From NCBI GenBank assembly GCA_023399295.1, contig JAEWQF010000041.1, positions 1 through 29,727 of the forward strand: 29,727 bases of DNA, given 5' to 3'. The notes beneath the pieces were generated by a model. The model had not been told where the DNA came from and made no database searches. It worked only from the letters and a program-made list of their open reading frames with translations. The DNA is from Bacteroidota bacterium (GTDB lineage: Bacteria; Bacteroidota; Bacteroidia; Bacteroidales; Dysgonomonadaceae). This document shows positions 8,089-16,323 of this stretch, in pieces (the first letter of the stretch is position 1; every line of letters begins with the position of its first letter). The translations under genes were made by a program, and so were the position numbers.

Positions 8089-9753
8089 ATGAAATCAGAC
8101 ATTCAAATTGCAAGAGAGACACCCCTTCGTAAGATCAAGGATGTGGCAGAGCGCGTGGGTATCCCACGTGAGGAGGTGATCAGCTTTGGCCGGCATATGG
8201 CCAAGATACCGCTCAAGCTGATCAACAAGGAGCGGGTGGAGCAGAGCAACCTGATCTTGGTGACCGCCATCACACCCACCAAGGCCGGGATTGGCAAGAC
8301 AACCGTCTCCATCGGACTGGCTCTCGGACTGAACAAGATCGGCAAGAAGGCGATCGTGGCACTGCGTGAACCCTCCCTGGGACCCGTCTTTGGCATGAAA
8401 GGGGGTGCGGCCGGCGGCGGATATGCACAGGTGCTCCCCATGGAGAACATCAACCTGCACTTCACCGGCGACTTCCACGCGGTGACCACCGCACACAATA
8501 CCATCTCGGCATTGCTCGACAACTACATCCTGCGGGTGCAGGGCAGTGGCGTTGAGATCAAGGATCTCCTCTGGAAACGGGTGCTCGATGTGAACGACCG
8601 CAGCCTCCGCTATATCGTCACAGGGCTCGGACCCGGCAATGGTGTGCCCCAGGAGGCAGGATTCGACATCACTGCCGCCTCGGAACTGATGGCCATCCTT
8701 TGCCTCGCCGAAGATGAAGCCGACCTGCGTCGCCGCATCGAAAACATACTCCTCGGATACAAACGCAACGGTGACCCCTTCACCGTGAAGGATCTGGGGG
8801 TGGCTGGTGCCATTACCGTATTGATGAAGGATGCCATCAACCCCAACCTGGTACAGACCACCGAGCACACGCCCGCCTTCGTGCATGGCGGTCCCTTCGC
8901 CAACATCGCACACGGCTGCAACTCGGTGCTCGCCACCAAGATGGCAATGAGCTATGGTGACTATGTCATTACTGAGGCGGGATTCGGTGCCGACCTGGGT
9001 GCGGAGAAGTTTTTCAACATCAAGTGCCGCAAGAGCGGACTGCGCCCGAAGCTTACGGTGATCGTGGTCACTGCCCAGGGTCTCAAGATGCATGGCGGTA
9101 CACCGGAGAAAAGCATCCGTGAACCCGACAAGGAGGGTTTGAGAAAAGGATTGGAAAACCTGGAGCGTCACCTCGACAACCTCTCTAAGTTCGGTCAGTC
9201 GGTGGTAGTGGCATTCAACAAATATGCTTTCGATACCCCCGCGGAAATTGAACTCATCCGCACCTTCTGCGATGAGCGCGGAGTCCCCTTTGCGGTGAAT
9301 GAAGCTTTCACGGATGGCGGGGAAGGGGCTGTGAATCTGGCGAATGCCGTGGTCTATGCGCTTGAGAATACCCCCTCCGGCGAGCTGCGGTTCACCTATG
9401 AAGATGAGGATGACATCGAGACCAAGCTGACCAAGATAGCCATGCAGATCTATGGTGCCCGTGACGTGGTGCTGGGTGAGAAGGCAGTGAAGATGCTGAA
9501 ACTGATCGAGGGTACTCCCCTGGCGAAGATGCCCGTCTGCATCGCCAAGACACAGTACTCCTTCTCGGCCGACCCCAAGTGGTATGGTGTGGCCAAGGAT
9601 TTCCGGTTCAAGATCAACGACCTGGTCATCAACCAGGGATCGGAATTCATCGTGGCCATCGCCGGTGAGATGATGCGCATGCCGGGATTGCCGGCCGACC
9701 CGCAGGCGACCCGCATCGATATCGTGAACGGAGAGATAGAAGGGTTGAGCTGA
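8089..9753 (+). CDS. fhs: Formate-tetrahydrofolate ligase
   Basis: 554 residues, normal for the family. It joins formate to tetrahydrofolate with ATP, giving 10-formyl-THF for purine synthesis and one-carbon flow. The nucleotide loop reads TPTKAGIGKTT at 62-72, a variant of the usual TPAGEGKTT; the EPSLGPVFGMKGGAAGGGYAQ region, the NLHFTGDFHA segment and the EAGFGADLGAEKF segment are all intact. The product feeds the transformylase half of PurH, encoded in this window. The start ATG follows an AGGAGTGG-rich stretch. The stop codon abuts the stop of the convergent hemW gene with no bases between. Confidence 0.98.
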   Translation: MKSDIQIARETPLRKIKDVAERVGIPREEVISFGRHMAKIPLKLINKERVEQSNLILVTAITPTKAGIGKTTVSIGLALGLNKIGKKAIVALREPSLGPVFGMKGGAAGGGYAQVLPMENINLHFTGDFHAVTTAHNTISALLDNYILRVQGSGVEIKDLLWKRVLDVNDRSLRYIVTGLGPGNGVPQEAGFDITAASELMAILCLAEDEADLRRRIENILLGYKRNGDPFTVKDLGVAGAITVLMKDAINPNLVQTTEHTPAFVHGGPFANIAHGCNSVLATKMAMSYGDYVITEAGFGADLGAEKFFNIKCRKSGLRPKLTVIVVTAQGLKMHGGTPEKSIREPDKEGLRKGLENLERHLDNLSKFGQSVVVAFNKYAFDTPAEIELIRTFCDERGVPFAVNEAFTDGGEGAVNLANAVVYALENTPSGELRFTYEDEDDIETKLTKIAMQIYGARDVVLGEKAVKMLKLIEGTPLAKMPVCIAKTQYSFSADPKWYGVAKDFRFKINDLVINQGSEFIVAIAGEMMRMPGLPADPQATRIDIVNGEIEGLS

Positions 9754-10881
9754 TCAGTCCACCCGCATCAGGTCGCTCATGATCCCGTCGGAGATGAAAA
9801 TACCCTCGCGGGTGAGTGTCAGCTTGCTGTTCTCCTGACGGACTACCCCCCGTGCAACGAAGGGTTGTATGTTTGTCTTGCAATAGCCAAGATACTCCGG
9901 ACCGAACCGTTTTTCAAGTTCTTCCAGATCGATGCCCCACATGGTACGCAATCCTGTAAGGATGTACTCGTTGTATTGTTCCTGCAGGCTCAATAGTTCC
10001 GTTTCACGTTCGAAGTGACCGCTCTCGGCACCCCTGTTGTAGCGAACGACAGATCGTATGTTCCAGGACCGGTTTCTGCCGTCGTAAGAGTGGGCGGAGG
10101 GTCCCAGTCCAATGTAGGGCAGATCCTTCCAATAGGAGCAGTTGTGCCGCGAGAAGAATCCCGATTGCCCAAATGCGGAGATCTCATAGTGGATAAAACC
10201 GGCGGCAGTGAGCCGGTCGATCAGCACGGCAAACATCTCCCCGCTGGTCTCTTCCGGCACGGGTGCAATCCTGCCTGCCTGTAGCAGGCGATGCATGCGG
10301 GTGCGCTCTTCGTAGATCAGGTGGTAGGAGGAGATGTGCTGAATGCCCAGCCCGAGTGCCTGATCCAGGTTTCGCCCCCACAGGGCGAGGGTCTGACGGG
10401 GTAACCCGTACATCAGGTCGATGCTGATGTTGTTGAACCCATGCTGCTGGCAGCGTCTTATGGCATCAACCGCCTCCTGCGCTTTGTGGCGGCGGCTGAG
10501 GAACTGCAGCTCTGCGTCGTCGAAGCTCTGGATGCCGATGCTCAATCGGTTGACGGGGAGGGTTGCCAACATGGCTGCATACTCCGCTGTGAGATCGTCG
10601 GGATTGGCCTCCAGGGTGATCTCCGCATCCGGTTCAATGTCGTAATGACGGAAGAGCGTCTCAAAAATCCGCTCAAAGTGATGCCGCTGCAATCGGGAGG
10701 GTGTGCCACCCCCGAAGTAGAGGGTTCCGAAGGGTCCCTTTACCTCCTCACAGCGCAGGGCTGCCTCCACGCAGAGCGCCTCCACGAAACCATCCTCAAG
10801 TGCTTCATTGGTGCCCATGTAAAAGTCGCAGTAGGTGCAGCGCGACTTGCAGAAGGGGATATGGAGGTAGATGCCGGCCAC
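9754..10881 (-). CDS. hemW: Heme chaperone HemW (radical SAM, coproporphyrinogen III oxidase-like)
   Basis: 375 residues. The radical SAM motif C11-x3-C15-x2-C18 is followed by D-F rather than the extra cysteine of true HemN, which is the HemW pattern; GGGTPS is at 57-62 (SAM binding). The C-terminal winged-helix-like part ends with a DGIMSDLM segment as in HemW. HemW binds heme and is thought to deliver it to membrane respiratory enzymes. The start is GTG, sharing its first G with the TAG stop of the upstream glycerophosphodiesterase gene, so the two are one operon. It converges on fhs with no intergenic space. Confidence 0.92.
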   Translation of the reverse strand: MAGIYLHIPFCKSRCTYCDFYMGTNEALEDGFVEALCVEAALRCEEVKGPFGTLYFGGGTPSRLQRHHFERIFETLFRHYDIEPDAEITLEANPDDLTAEYAAMLATLPVNRLSIGIQSFDDAELQFLSRRHKAQEAVDAIRRCQQHGFNNISIDLMYGLPRQTLALWGRNLDQALGLGIQHISSYHLIYEERTRMHRLLQAGRIAPVPEETSGEMFAVLIDRLTAAGFIHYEISAFGQSGFFSRHNCSYWKDLPYIGLGPSAHSYDGRNRSWNIRSVVRYNRGAESGHFERETELLSLQEQYNEYILTGLRTMWGIDLEELEKRFGPEYLGYCKTNIQPFVARGVVRQENSKLTLTREGIFISDGIMSDLMRVD

Positions 10882-11684
10882 TATTCGGTGAGCTGTTTGT
10901 TGGCCTTCCTGTATTCAGACAGCATCTCTTTTACCCGCAACGGTTCGTCGGTGGTGATGTAATCCACTTTCAAATCAATCATCTTCCGGATATCTTCCGG
11001 CGTGTTGACAGTCCAGACGTTCACCTTTTGACCCAGTTCATGGGCAGCCTTTACCCATTGGGGGTGGCGTGCAAATACACTGGTGTTGTAATCAGGTCCT
11101 GCAACACCCATCGTGGAGAGCACCCCGGGTGACAGATCCCCGTTGAGGTAATAGACCCTGGCCTGCGGATCAAGCTGTCGGACCAACTGCAGGAAATGGA
11201 TGCCGAAAGCGATGTACTCCACCTTCTCCTGCAGTCCCCGTTCATGTACCATCCCGATTACCTTGCGGGCCAGCTCCCTCTCCTGCTCCTGGAGCTTGTG
11301 CGACTTGAATTCGATGATCAGTTTGATCTTCTTGCATTGCTCAAATGCATCCAGGTACTCCTCCACGGTGGGCAGTTGCTCTCCGTTGGAGAGCTTCACC
11401 TGCTGCAATGTGGCCAGTGGCGTCTCATCCAGCCGTAGCTGTTTTCCCTCGAGGGTTACCGTCGCATCATGGTTCACCACTGGTGTCCCATCGGAAGAGA
11501 TCCAGATGTCTACCTCGGAGCCGTAGACACCGATCGAGTCGGCTTTCATCAGTGCGGCGATTGAGTTTTGTGCCGATCCCTCTGTTTTCCAATAGCCGCG
11601 GTGGGCGATGATCTCCTGCGCCGCTGCGCTGCTGATGCAGCACAGGGATGCCAGGAACAACAACAGTACGTTTCCTTTTTTCAT
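10881..11684 (-). CDS. Secreted glycerophosphodiester phosphodiesterase
   Basis: 267 residues. A signal peptide covers about 1-23 (MKKGN, hydrophobic stretch, cut near SSAAAQ), so the enzyme acts in the periplasm or outside. GDPD catalytic residues are present: H28-R29-G30, E57 and D59 (EVD), and H72-D73 (NHDA); the metal-binding glutamate of the IIEFK segment follows. Such enzymes release glycerol-3-phosphate from deacylated phospholipids. The usual UgpQ/GlpQ split is not decided; length and the HRG motif favour the small UgpQ-like group. The 3' end overlaps hemW by one base. Confidence 0.92.
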   Translation of the reverse strand: MKKGNVLLLFLASLCCISSAAAQEIIAHRGYWKTEGSAQNSIAALMKADSIGVYGSEVDIWISSDGTPVVNHDATVTLEGKQLRLDETPLATLQQVKLSNGEQLPTVEEYLDAFEQCKKIKLIIEFKSHKLQEQERELARKVIGMVHERGLQEKVEYIAFGIHFLQLVRQLDPQARVYYLNGDLSPGVLSTMGVAGPDYNTSVFARHPQWVKAAHELGQKVNVWTVNTPEDIRKMIDLKVDYITTDEPLRVKEMLSEYRKANKQLTE

Positions 11685-11711
11685 CTTCTTTTCATTTTCT
11701 GATTGAAGCGA

Positions 11712-11719
11712 TAAATATA
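11712..11719 (-). promoter_or_regulatory. Weak candidate -7 box for GDPD-hemW
   Basis: TATATTTA on the minus strand differs from TAnnTTTG only in the last base and lies 27 bases upstream of the GDPD start. No convincing -33 element. Confidence 0.3.
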
Positions 11720-11737
11720 GTACATTTTTACTGCAAT

Positions 11738-11771
11738 AAAAAAAGGAGCACCATCGAAGCGCTCCTTTTTT
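11738..11771 (-). terminator. Intrinsic terminator of the beta-eliminating lyase gene
   Basis: GGAGC/GCTCC core extended by A-tract/T-tract pairing on both sides, with an 11-base loop. Read on the minus strand it directly follows the lyase stop (11780) and ends in seven T. It is symmetric enough to work on either strand, but only the minus strand has a gene running into it. Confidence 0.8.
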
Positions 11772-11779
11772 AAATTCTT

Positions 11780-13228
11780 TTATAAACTCTCCCCAAAGTC
11801 CTCTTTGAACTTGGCGATCAATTTCTCCGGCCAGTCGTTCACCGGCTCCAGTCCGCCCATGAAGAAGCGCAGCACCGGCGGCTCATACACAAAGCGCAGT
11901 CCGCCAATCAGTCTGCGGTTGTCGTAGAGCCACTTCATGCGGTCTTCCACATACTTGATCTGTGACAGGGTGAAGACACGCCGAGGAACAGCCAGTCGTA
12001 CCAGCTCCATGTCGGCATAGGTCTCGTTGCCATACTCATCCCGTTGGTTGGAGATCGATCCGCGTTCCATGCCACGGATACCCGATATCAGGAAGAGTGC
12101 TGCAGCCAGTGCTCCTGCGGGGTATTCTTTCTGGGGGATATGGTCGCACACCTGCATCGCATCCACGTGGGCACCCAGTACCCCTGCCGGCTTGATCATC
12201 GGTATGCCGTGTGCATCCAGCGCGTTCACCAGGTAGGCGATGAAGCTGGGACTCTGGCTGATCATCGTCTCATCGAGCGTCTCATAGAGCCCCACGGCCA
12301 TTGCCTCGATCTCGCGCACTGAGATCCCTCCGTAGGTGAGGAACCCCTCAAAAAGTGGTACCAGTGCCTCCAGCTCCCGGTAGATGTCGGGGTTGTCGGT
12401 ACAGATTCCACCACCACGTGAGGAGCTCAGTTTGCGGGCAGAGAAGTAGACGATATCGGCCATGGCGGTCATGGTGCGCATCACCTCACCCATGTTGCTC
12501 TCTTTGAATTCCTCTTCCCGTTGCAACACCAGGAAGGCGTTCTCGCCGAGCAGACTGGCATCGAGCACCAACCGGATGTTGTACTTGTCGGCAATGGCCC
12601 GTACATCGCGCAGGTTCTGCACTGAAAAGGGTTGCCCGCCAATCAGGTTTGTCGATGCCTCCATCCGGATGTAGGGGATGTTCTTGGCACCATGAATCTT
12701 GATGATCTCCTCAAGCTTCTCGATGTTCATGTTACCCTTGAAGGGATGAGAGGAGTTGATCACGTAGGCCTCGTCATAGAGCAGTTCGGCGATCTTGCCG
12801 CCATACTGGGTGATGTGCGCCATGGCGGTGGTGAAGTGGTAGTTCATCGGCACCAGGTTGCCTTTGCGTACATAGGCGTTGGCCAGGATGTTCTCGGCAG
12901 CCCTTCCCTGGTGTACCGGCAGATAATATTGCTTGCCCAGCACATCTTCTACTGCCTTCTGGAGCCTGAAAAAGCTCTGGGAGCCGGCATAGGCATCGTC
13001 TGCCTGCATCATGGCGGCCACCTGGTTGTCACTCATGGCGTTGGTTCCGCTGTCGGTGAGCATGTCGAGGAACACATCCAACGTGTTCAGACGGAAGGTG
13101 TTGAACCCTCCCTCCTGCAATGCTTTCAATCTTCTCTCGATGGGTACCAGGTGTAGCTTCTGCACTACCCGTACCTTGTGTAACTCAAGGGGAATGTTCT
13201 CTCCCTGATAAAATTTAATTGTGTTCAT
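11780..13228 (-). CDS. PLP beta-eliminating lyase (tyrosine phenol-lyase/tryptophanase family)
   Basis: 482 residues, family length. Fold-I PLP enzyme: phosphate-binding QGR at 107-109, N194 in TNLIGGQP, D223 that should contact the pyridine nitrogen, and K266 as the expected Schiff-base lysine. Three positions recalled as separating tyrosine phenol-lyase from tryptophanase are TPL-like here: T133 (TPL Thr124), R389 in MERG (Arg381) and F455 or F456 in LRFF (Phe448). However, the usual SGKKD around the lysine reads SARKL, and the DATR/DSAR motif reads DASL, losing an arginine. It may therefore cleave tyrosine, tryptophan or another beta-substituted amino acid to pyruvate and ammonia. It has a strong upstream promoter and a terminator, so it is monocistronic. 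Family sure, substrate not. Confidence 0.85.
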   Translation of the reverse strand: MNTIKFYQGENIPLELHKVRVVQKLHLVPIERRLKALQEGGFNTFRLNTLDVFLDMLTDSGTNAMSDNQVAAMMQADDAYAGSQSFFRLQKAVEDVLGKQYYLPVHQGRAAENILANAYVRKGNLVPMNYHFTTAMAHITQYGGKIAELLYDEAYVINSSHPFKGNMNIEKLEEIIKIHGAKNIPYIRMEASTNLIGGQPFSVQNLRDVRAIADKYNIRLVLDASLLGENAFLVLQREEEFKESNMGEVMRTMTAMADIVYFSARKLSSSRGGGICTDNPDIYRELEALVPLFEGFLTYGGISVREIEAMAVGLYETLDETMISQSPSFIAYLVNALDAHGIPMIKPAGVLGAHVDAMQVCDHIPQKEYPAGALAAALFLISGIRGMERGSISNQRDEYGNETYADMELVRLAVPRRVFTLSQIKYVEDRMKWLYDNRRLIGGLRFVYEPPVLRFFMGGLEPVNDWPEKLIAKFKEDFGESL

Positions 13229-13332
13229 GATTGCTTCGGTAAGTGTTGTCTGTTTGTATGTTAAATGTTGTGTTGTCCTTATATTTTGATGTTGTTTCAG
13301 GTGTTAGACCGTTAAATGGAAATATTGAGGTG

Positions 13333-13363
13333 CAAATGTAGGGAATTTTATTATATTGACAAA
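13333..13363 (-). promoter_or_regulatory. Perfect Bacteroidetes promoter for the lyase gene
   Basis: On the minus strand TTTG (13363-13360), exactly 19 bases, then TACATTTG (13340-13333): a full match to the -33/-7 consensus. The -33 box is half of a 10-base palindrome CAAATATTTG (13360-13369). The mRNA leader would be about 100 bases, with no riboswitch or leader peptide recognised. Confidence 0.75.
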
Positions 13364-13406
13364 TATTTGGGTTTTGACTTTTCCGATTTGAACTTGAAAA
13401 GGTAAG

Positions 13407-13434
13407 TAGGTTGGTAGGTTGGTAGGTTGGTAGG
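13407..13434 (+). repeat. 3.5 perfect copies of an 8-base tandem repeat
   Basis: TAGGTTGG repeated head to tail, ending with TAGG. It lies in the 390-base divergent gap 13229-13618 between the lyase promoter and the glucokinase promoter. That gap otherwise holds only the two promoters and a second repeat. Confidence 0.85.
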
Positions 13435-13483
13435 CACATAGTTCGCGGTGCATCGTTTGATATCCGGGAACAAGGTGAAAAGA

Positions 13484-13511
13484 ACCGGGAGCCAGGGACC
13501 GGGAACCGATA
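13484..13511 (+). repeat. Four degenerate 7-base tandem repeats
   Basis: Units ACCGGGA, GCCAGGG, ACCGGGA, ACCGATA in direct succession, ending 47 bases upstream of the glucokinase -7 box. A related CCGGGAAC is at 13464-13471. Confidence 0.65.
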
Positions 13512-13558
13512 TATTGAAATTATTCACAACGAGAGAAAGACCCAGTTCAAAAAAACGT

Positions 13559-13566
13559 TATATTTG
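13559..13566 (+). promoter_or_regulatory. Candidate -7 box for glucokinase gene
   Basis: TATATTTG matches TAnnTTTG, 52 bases before ATG 13619. No clear -33. Its position inside the longest open frame argues against upstream start codons. Confidence 0.55.
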
Positions 13567-13618
13567 TGCTTTCTTAATCGATAAGCACATCAGAATATCA
13601 TTTTATTACAAACAAATC

Positions 13619-14581
13619 ATGGAGAAACCTTATGTAATAGGCATTGATGTCGGCGGTACCAATACTGTTGTCGGCATAGTAGACAAAAGAGGCCAGATAC
13701 TGATCAGTGGCAGCATCAAAACAGCCAAACATGCAGCGGTGGAGGATTATCTGGATGAACTGACAGCGCTCATCAACGAGCTGCTAAGTCAGACCACCAC
13801 AAAAGATCAGATCAAGGGCATTGGTGCCGGCACACCGAATGGGAACTATTTCACCGGCAGCATCGAGTTTGCACCCAACCTCAACTGGAAAGGAGTGATT
13901 CCTTTTGCCCAGATGCTCGAGGATCGTGTGGGAATACCGGTGGCATTGACAAACGACGCCAATGCGGCAGCGATCGGTGAGATGACCTATGGCGCGGCCC
14001 GCGGCATGAAGGATTTCATCGTGATCACCCTGGGTACAGGGGTAGGCAGCGGCATTGTTGTCAACGGACAGCTGGTATACGGTAACGATGGTTTCGCCGG
14101 TGAGCTGGGACACGTGATCATGCGACGTCACAACGGACGTATCTGCGGTTGTGGCAGAACAGGATGCCTCGAGGCGTATACCTCCGCTACGGGGGTGGCC
14201 CGCACGGCACGTGAATACCTGGAGCTGCGCCCCGATACCCAGACAAGGCTGCGCAACATTCCCATCGATGACATCACCTCCAAAGATGTGTTCGATGCGG
14301 CGATGGCGGGTGATGAGATGGCAAAAGAGATCTTCCGTTTCACCGGCGAGATGTTGGGTGAGGCATTTGCCGATTTTATTGCCTTTTCCAGTCCCGAGGC
14401 AATCATCCTCTTTGGGGGGCTTGCCAAGGCTGGCGATCTGATCATGAACCCGATACGGGAGAGCATGGAGCGGAACCTGCTTGCCATCTTCAGGAACAAG
14501 GTGAAACTGATGTTTTCCGATTTGAAGGAGAGCGACGCAGCCGTACTGGGCGCAAGTGCGCTTGGTTGGGAAGTGAAATAA
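13619..14581 (+). CDS. ROK-family glucokinase
   Basis: 320 residues from ATG 13619. ATP-binding DVGGT at 10-14, catalytic N112-D113 in the NDANAA motif, GTGVGSG loop at about 139-145, and the ROK zinc motif E162-L-G-H165 with C176, C178 and C183 (CGCGRTGC). The protein phosphorylates glucose or a related hexose with ATP in the cytoplasm; glucose is most likely for a ROK protein of this length without a DNA-binding N-terminus, but N-acetylated sugars are not excluded. The frame is open from 13448, but the added 57 residues are unlike the family and would run through the promoter. A strong terminator follows, so it is a single-gene unit. Confidence 0.9.
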   Translation: MEKPYVIGIDVGGTNTVVGIVDKRGQILISGSIKTAKHAAVEDYLDELTALINELLSQTTTKDQIKGIGAGTPNGNYFTGSIEFAPNLNWKGVIPFAQMLEDRVGIPVALTNDANAAAIGEMTYGAARGMKDFIVITLGTGVGSGIVVNGQLVYGNDGFAGELGHVIMRRHNGRICGCGRTGCLEAYTSATGVARTAREYLELRPDTQTRLRNIPIDDITSKDVFDAAMAGDEMAKEIFRFTGEMLGEAFADFIAFSSPEAIILFGGLAKAGDLIMNPIRESMERNLLAIFRNKVKLMFSDLKESDAAVLGASALGWEVK

Positions 14582-14620
14582 AAGCAAGCGAAAAGGGCTT
14601 GTGTTGACAGGCATAGATTG

Positions 14621-14653
14621 GGGAATGTCACCGTCGGTGACGTTCCCTTTTTT
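14621..14653 (+). terminator. Intrinsic terminator after glucokinase gene
   Basis: A 12-bp stem (GGGAATGTCACC / GGTGACGTTCCC, one T-G wobble) with a 3-base loop, followed by six T. It lies 40 bases after the stop. Confidence 0.92.
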
Positions 14654-14699
14654 GCAAAAAACAAATGGGGCAATGATCGGAAAAGACCAATAGATTTTA

Positions 14700-14707
14700 T
14701 ACCTTTG
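14700..14707 (+). promoter_or_regulatory. Candidate -7 box for purH (and possibly the mre cluster)
   Basis: TACCTTTG matches TAnnTTTG, 37 bases before ATG 14745. No good -33. No other promoter-like box was seen before mreB, so this may drive purH through rodA. Confidence 0.55.
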
Positions 14708-14744
14708 TACTCCTTTACCAATTAACGTGTCAAAAAGAGAGTTG

Positions 14745-16268
14745 ATGTCACAGAAAATACAAACAGCCCTCATCTCCGTATACCACAAAGACGGGTTGGG
14801 GGAGATTCTTCAGGAACTAAATAATCTACGGGTTAAATTTATCTCTACAGGCGGAACCCGTGAATTGATTGAATCATTGGGATACGATTGCGAAGGTGTG
14901 GAAGAGGTGAGCGGTTATCCCTCCATATTGGGTGGGCGGGTCAAGACACTGCACCCCAAGATCTTTGGCGGAATACTCTACCGACGTGACAGCGAGTCCG
15001 ATAAGAAACAGGTCAAAGCATACGACATACCCTCAATTGATCTTGTCATCGTGGATCTCTATCCTTTCGAAGAGACGGTGGCTGCCGGCGGCAGTGAGGA
15101 GGAGATCATCGAGAAGATCGATATCGGTGGAATCTCATTGATCCGGGGTGCAGCCAAGAACTACAAGAATGTGCTGATCGTCCCTTCGCAAAAACAGTAT
15201 CAGCCTCTCCTGGAGCTATTGAAAGAAAAAAAGGGAGAGAGCAGTGAGGATGATCGGCGCTGGTTTGCCAAAGAGGCCTTCAAGGTCTCGTCAGGCTATG
15301 ACGCCGCCATCTTCAGTTATTTTGATGGTGACAGCAACAGCGCCCTGCGATTGGGTTACAATGAGGGCAAGCACTTGCGCTATGGCGAGAACCCGCATCA
15401 GAAAGGAACCTTTTACGGCGATTTCGATCAGCTCTTCGAACAGCTACATGGCAAGGAGATCTCTTACAACAACCTGCTGGACATTGATGCTGCCATCTCA
15501 CTGATTGCCGACTTCGATGAAACAGCGCTTGCCATCCTCAAACACAACAACGCCTGCGGCATGGCCTGTCGCCCCACCGTCAAGGAGGCGTGGGACGCGG
15601 CCCTGGCTGCCGACCCGCTCTCTGCCTTTGGCGGAATCGTGGTCACCAACCGCCCCGTCGACAAGGAAGCCGCTGAAGCCATCAACTCCATCTTTTTCGA
15701 GGTGCTGATCGCTCCGGCCTTCGACAAAGAGGCGCTTGAGATTTTGTTTCAAAAGAAAAATCGTATAATTTTGGTACTCAAACCGGAAGCGGCTGCCTTG
15801 CAGCAGATGCAATACCGGTCGTTGCTTAATGGCATGCTGGTACAGGACAGAAACAGCAGCGTACAGCAAGCGGGCGACCTGCAGGTCGTCACCGACAAGG
15901 CTCCCACTGCTGCTGAGACCGATGACTTGCTCTTTGCCAACAAGCTTGTGAAGCACACCAAGTCGAATGCCATCGTACTGGCAAAAGACAAACAGCTCAT
16001 TGCCAGTGGTACGGGGCAGACATCGAGGGTGGATGCCCTCAACCAGGCCATTGAGAAAGCCGGTCGTTTCCTGTTCGATCTCCATGGGGCAGTGATGGCC
16101 AGTGATGCCTTCTTCCCGTTTGCCGATTCCGTGGAGATTGCCCACAAGGCGGGGATCACTGCCGTGGTACAACCGGGTGGATCGGTTCGGGATGCCGAGA
16201 CAATCGATTATTGCAACCGCAATGGTGTTGCCATGGTAACCACCGGCGTGAGGCATTTCAAACATTGA
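14745..16268 (+). CDS. purH: Bifunctional AICAR formyltransferase / IMP cyclohydrolase
   Basis: 507 residues from ATG 14745; a GTG 18 bases earlier is in frame but less likely, because ATG has the better spacing from the -7 box and a purine-rich AGAG before it. The N-terminal IMP cyclohydrolase (MGS-like) domain has STGGT near 30 and KTLHPKIFGG near 69. The C-terminal transformylase has RYGENPHQ, the catalytic KHNN (K-H pair) near 266, LSAFGGIV, and the end motif DAFFPFAD...GGSVRD. It carries out the last two steps of purine synthesis and uses 10-formyl-THF, the product of Fhs. It lies 55 bases upstream of mreB, separated only by a repeat. Confidence 0.98.
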   Translation: MSQKIQTALISVYHKDGLGEILQELNNLRVKFISTGGTRELIESLGYDCEGVEEVSGYPSILGGRVKTLHPKIFGGILYRRDSESDKKQVKAYDIPSIDLVIVDLYPFEETVAAGGSEEEIIEKIDIGGISLIRGAAKNYKNVLIVPSQKQYQPLLELLKEKKGESSEDDRRWFAKEAFKVSSGYDAAIFSYFDGDSNSALRLGYNEGKHLRYGENPHQKGTFYGDFDQLFEQLHGKEISYNNLLDIDAAISLIADFDETALAILKHNNACGMACRPTVKEAWDAALAADPLSAFGGIVVTNRPVDKEAAEAINSIFFEVLIAPAFDKEALEILFQKKNRIILVLKPEAAALQQMQYRSLLNGMLVQDRNSSVQQAGDLQVVTDKAPTAAETDDLLFANKLVKHTKSNAIVLAKDKQLIASGTGQTSRVDALNQAIEKAGRFLFDLHGAVMASDAFFPFADSVEIAHKAGITAVVQPGGSVRDAETIDYCNRNGVAMVTTGVRHFKH

Positions 16269-16322
16269 CATTCAACAACAATAGCTGACAGCCGACTGCT
16301 GACCGCTGATAACATTCAACAA
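16268..16322 (+). repeat. Heptamer tandem array flanked by 11-base direct repeats
   Basis: ACATTCAACAA occurs at 16268-16278 and 16312-16322. Between them lie five other bases and four 7-base units (GCTGACA, GCCGACT, GCTGACC, GCTGATA at 16284-16311). This fills the entire purH-mreB gap. Confidence 0.75.
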
Positions 16323-16323
16323 T

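Noticed and set aside
8095..9171. 358-codon open frame on the minus strand inside fhs
   Set aside because: Antisense shadow of fhs caused by codon bias; the product has no recognisable domain.
13384..13520. CRISPR array in the lyase-glucokinase gap
   Set aside because: Repeat units are 7-8 bases with no spacers and no cas genes are present.
13448..13618. N-terminal extension of the glucokinase reading frame by 57 residues
   Set aside because: The extension crosses a heptamer repeat and a -7 box, and resembles no ROK protein; ATG 13619 begins exactly at the family's MEKPYVIGIDVGGT start.
13784..14788. 334-codon minus-strand frame over the glucokinase gene
   Set aside because: It runs through the glucokinase terminator and promoter region of purH and encodes no known motif; the plus-strand ROK protein is certain.
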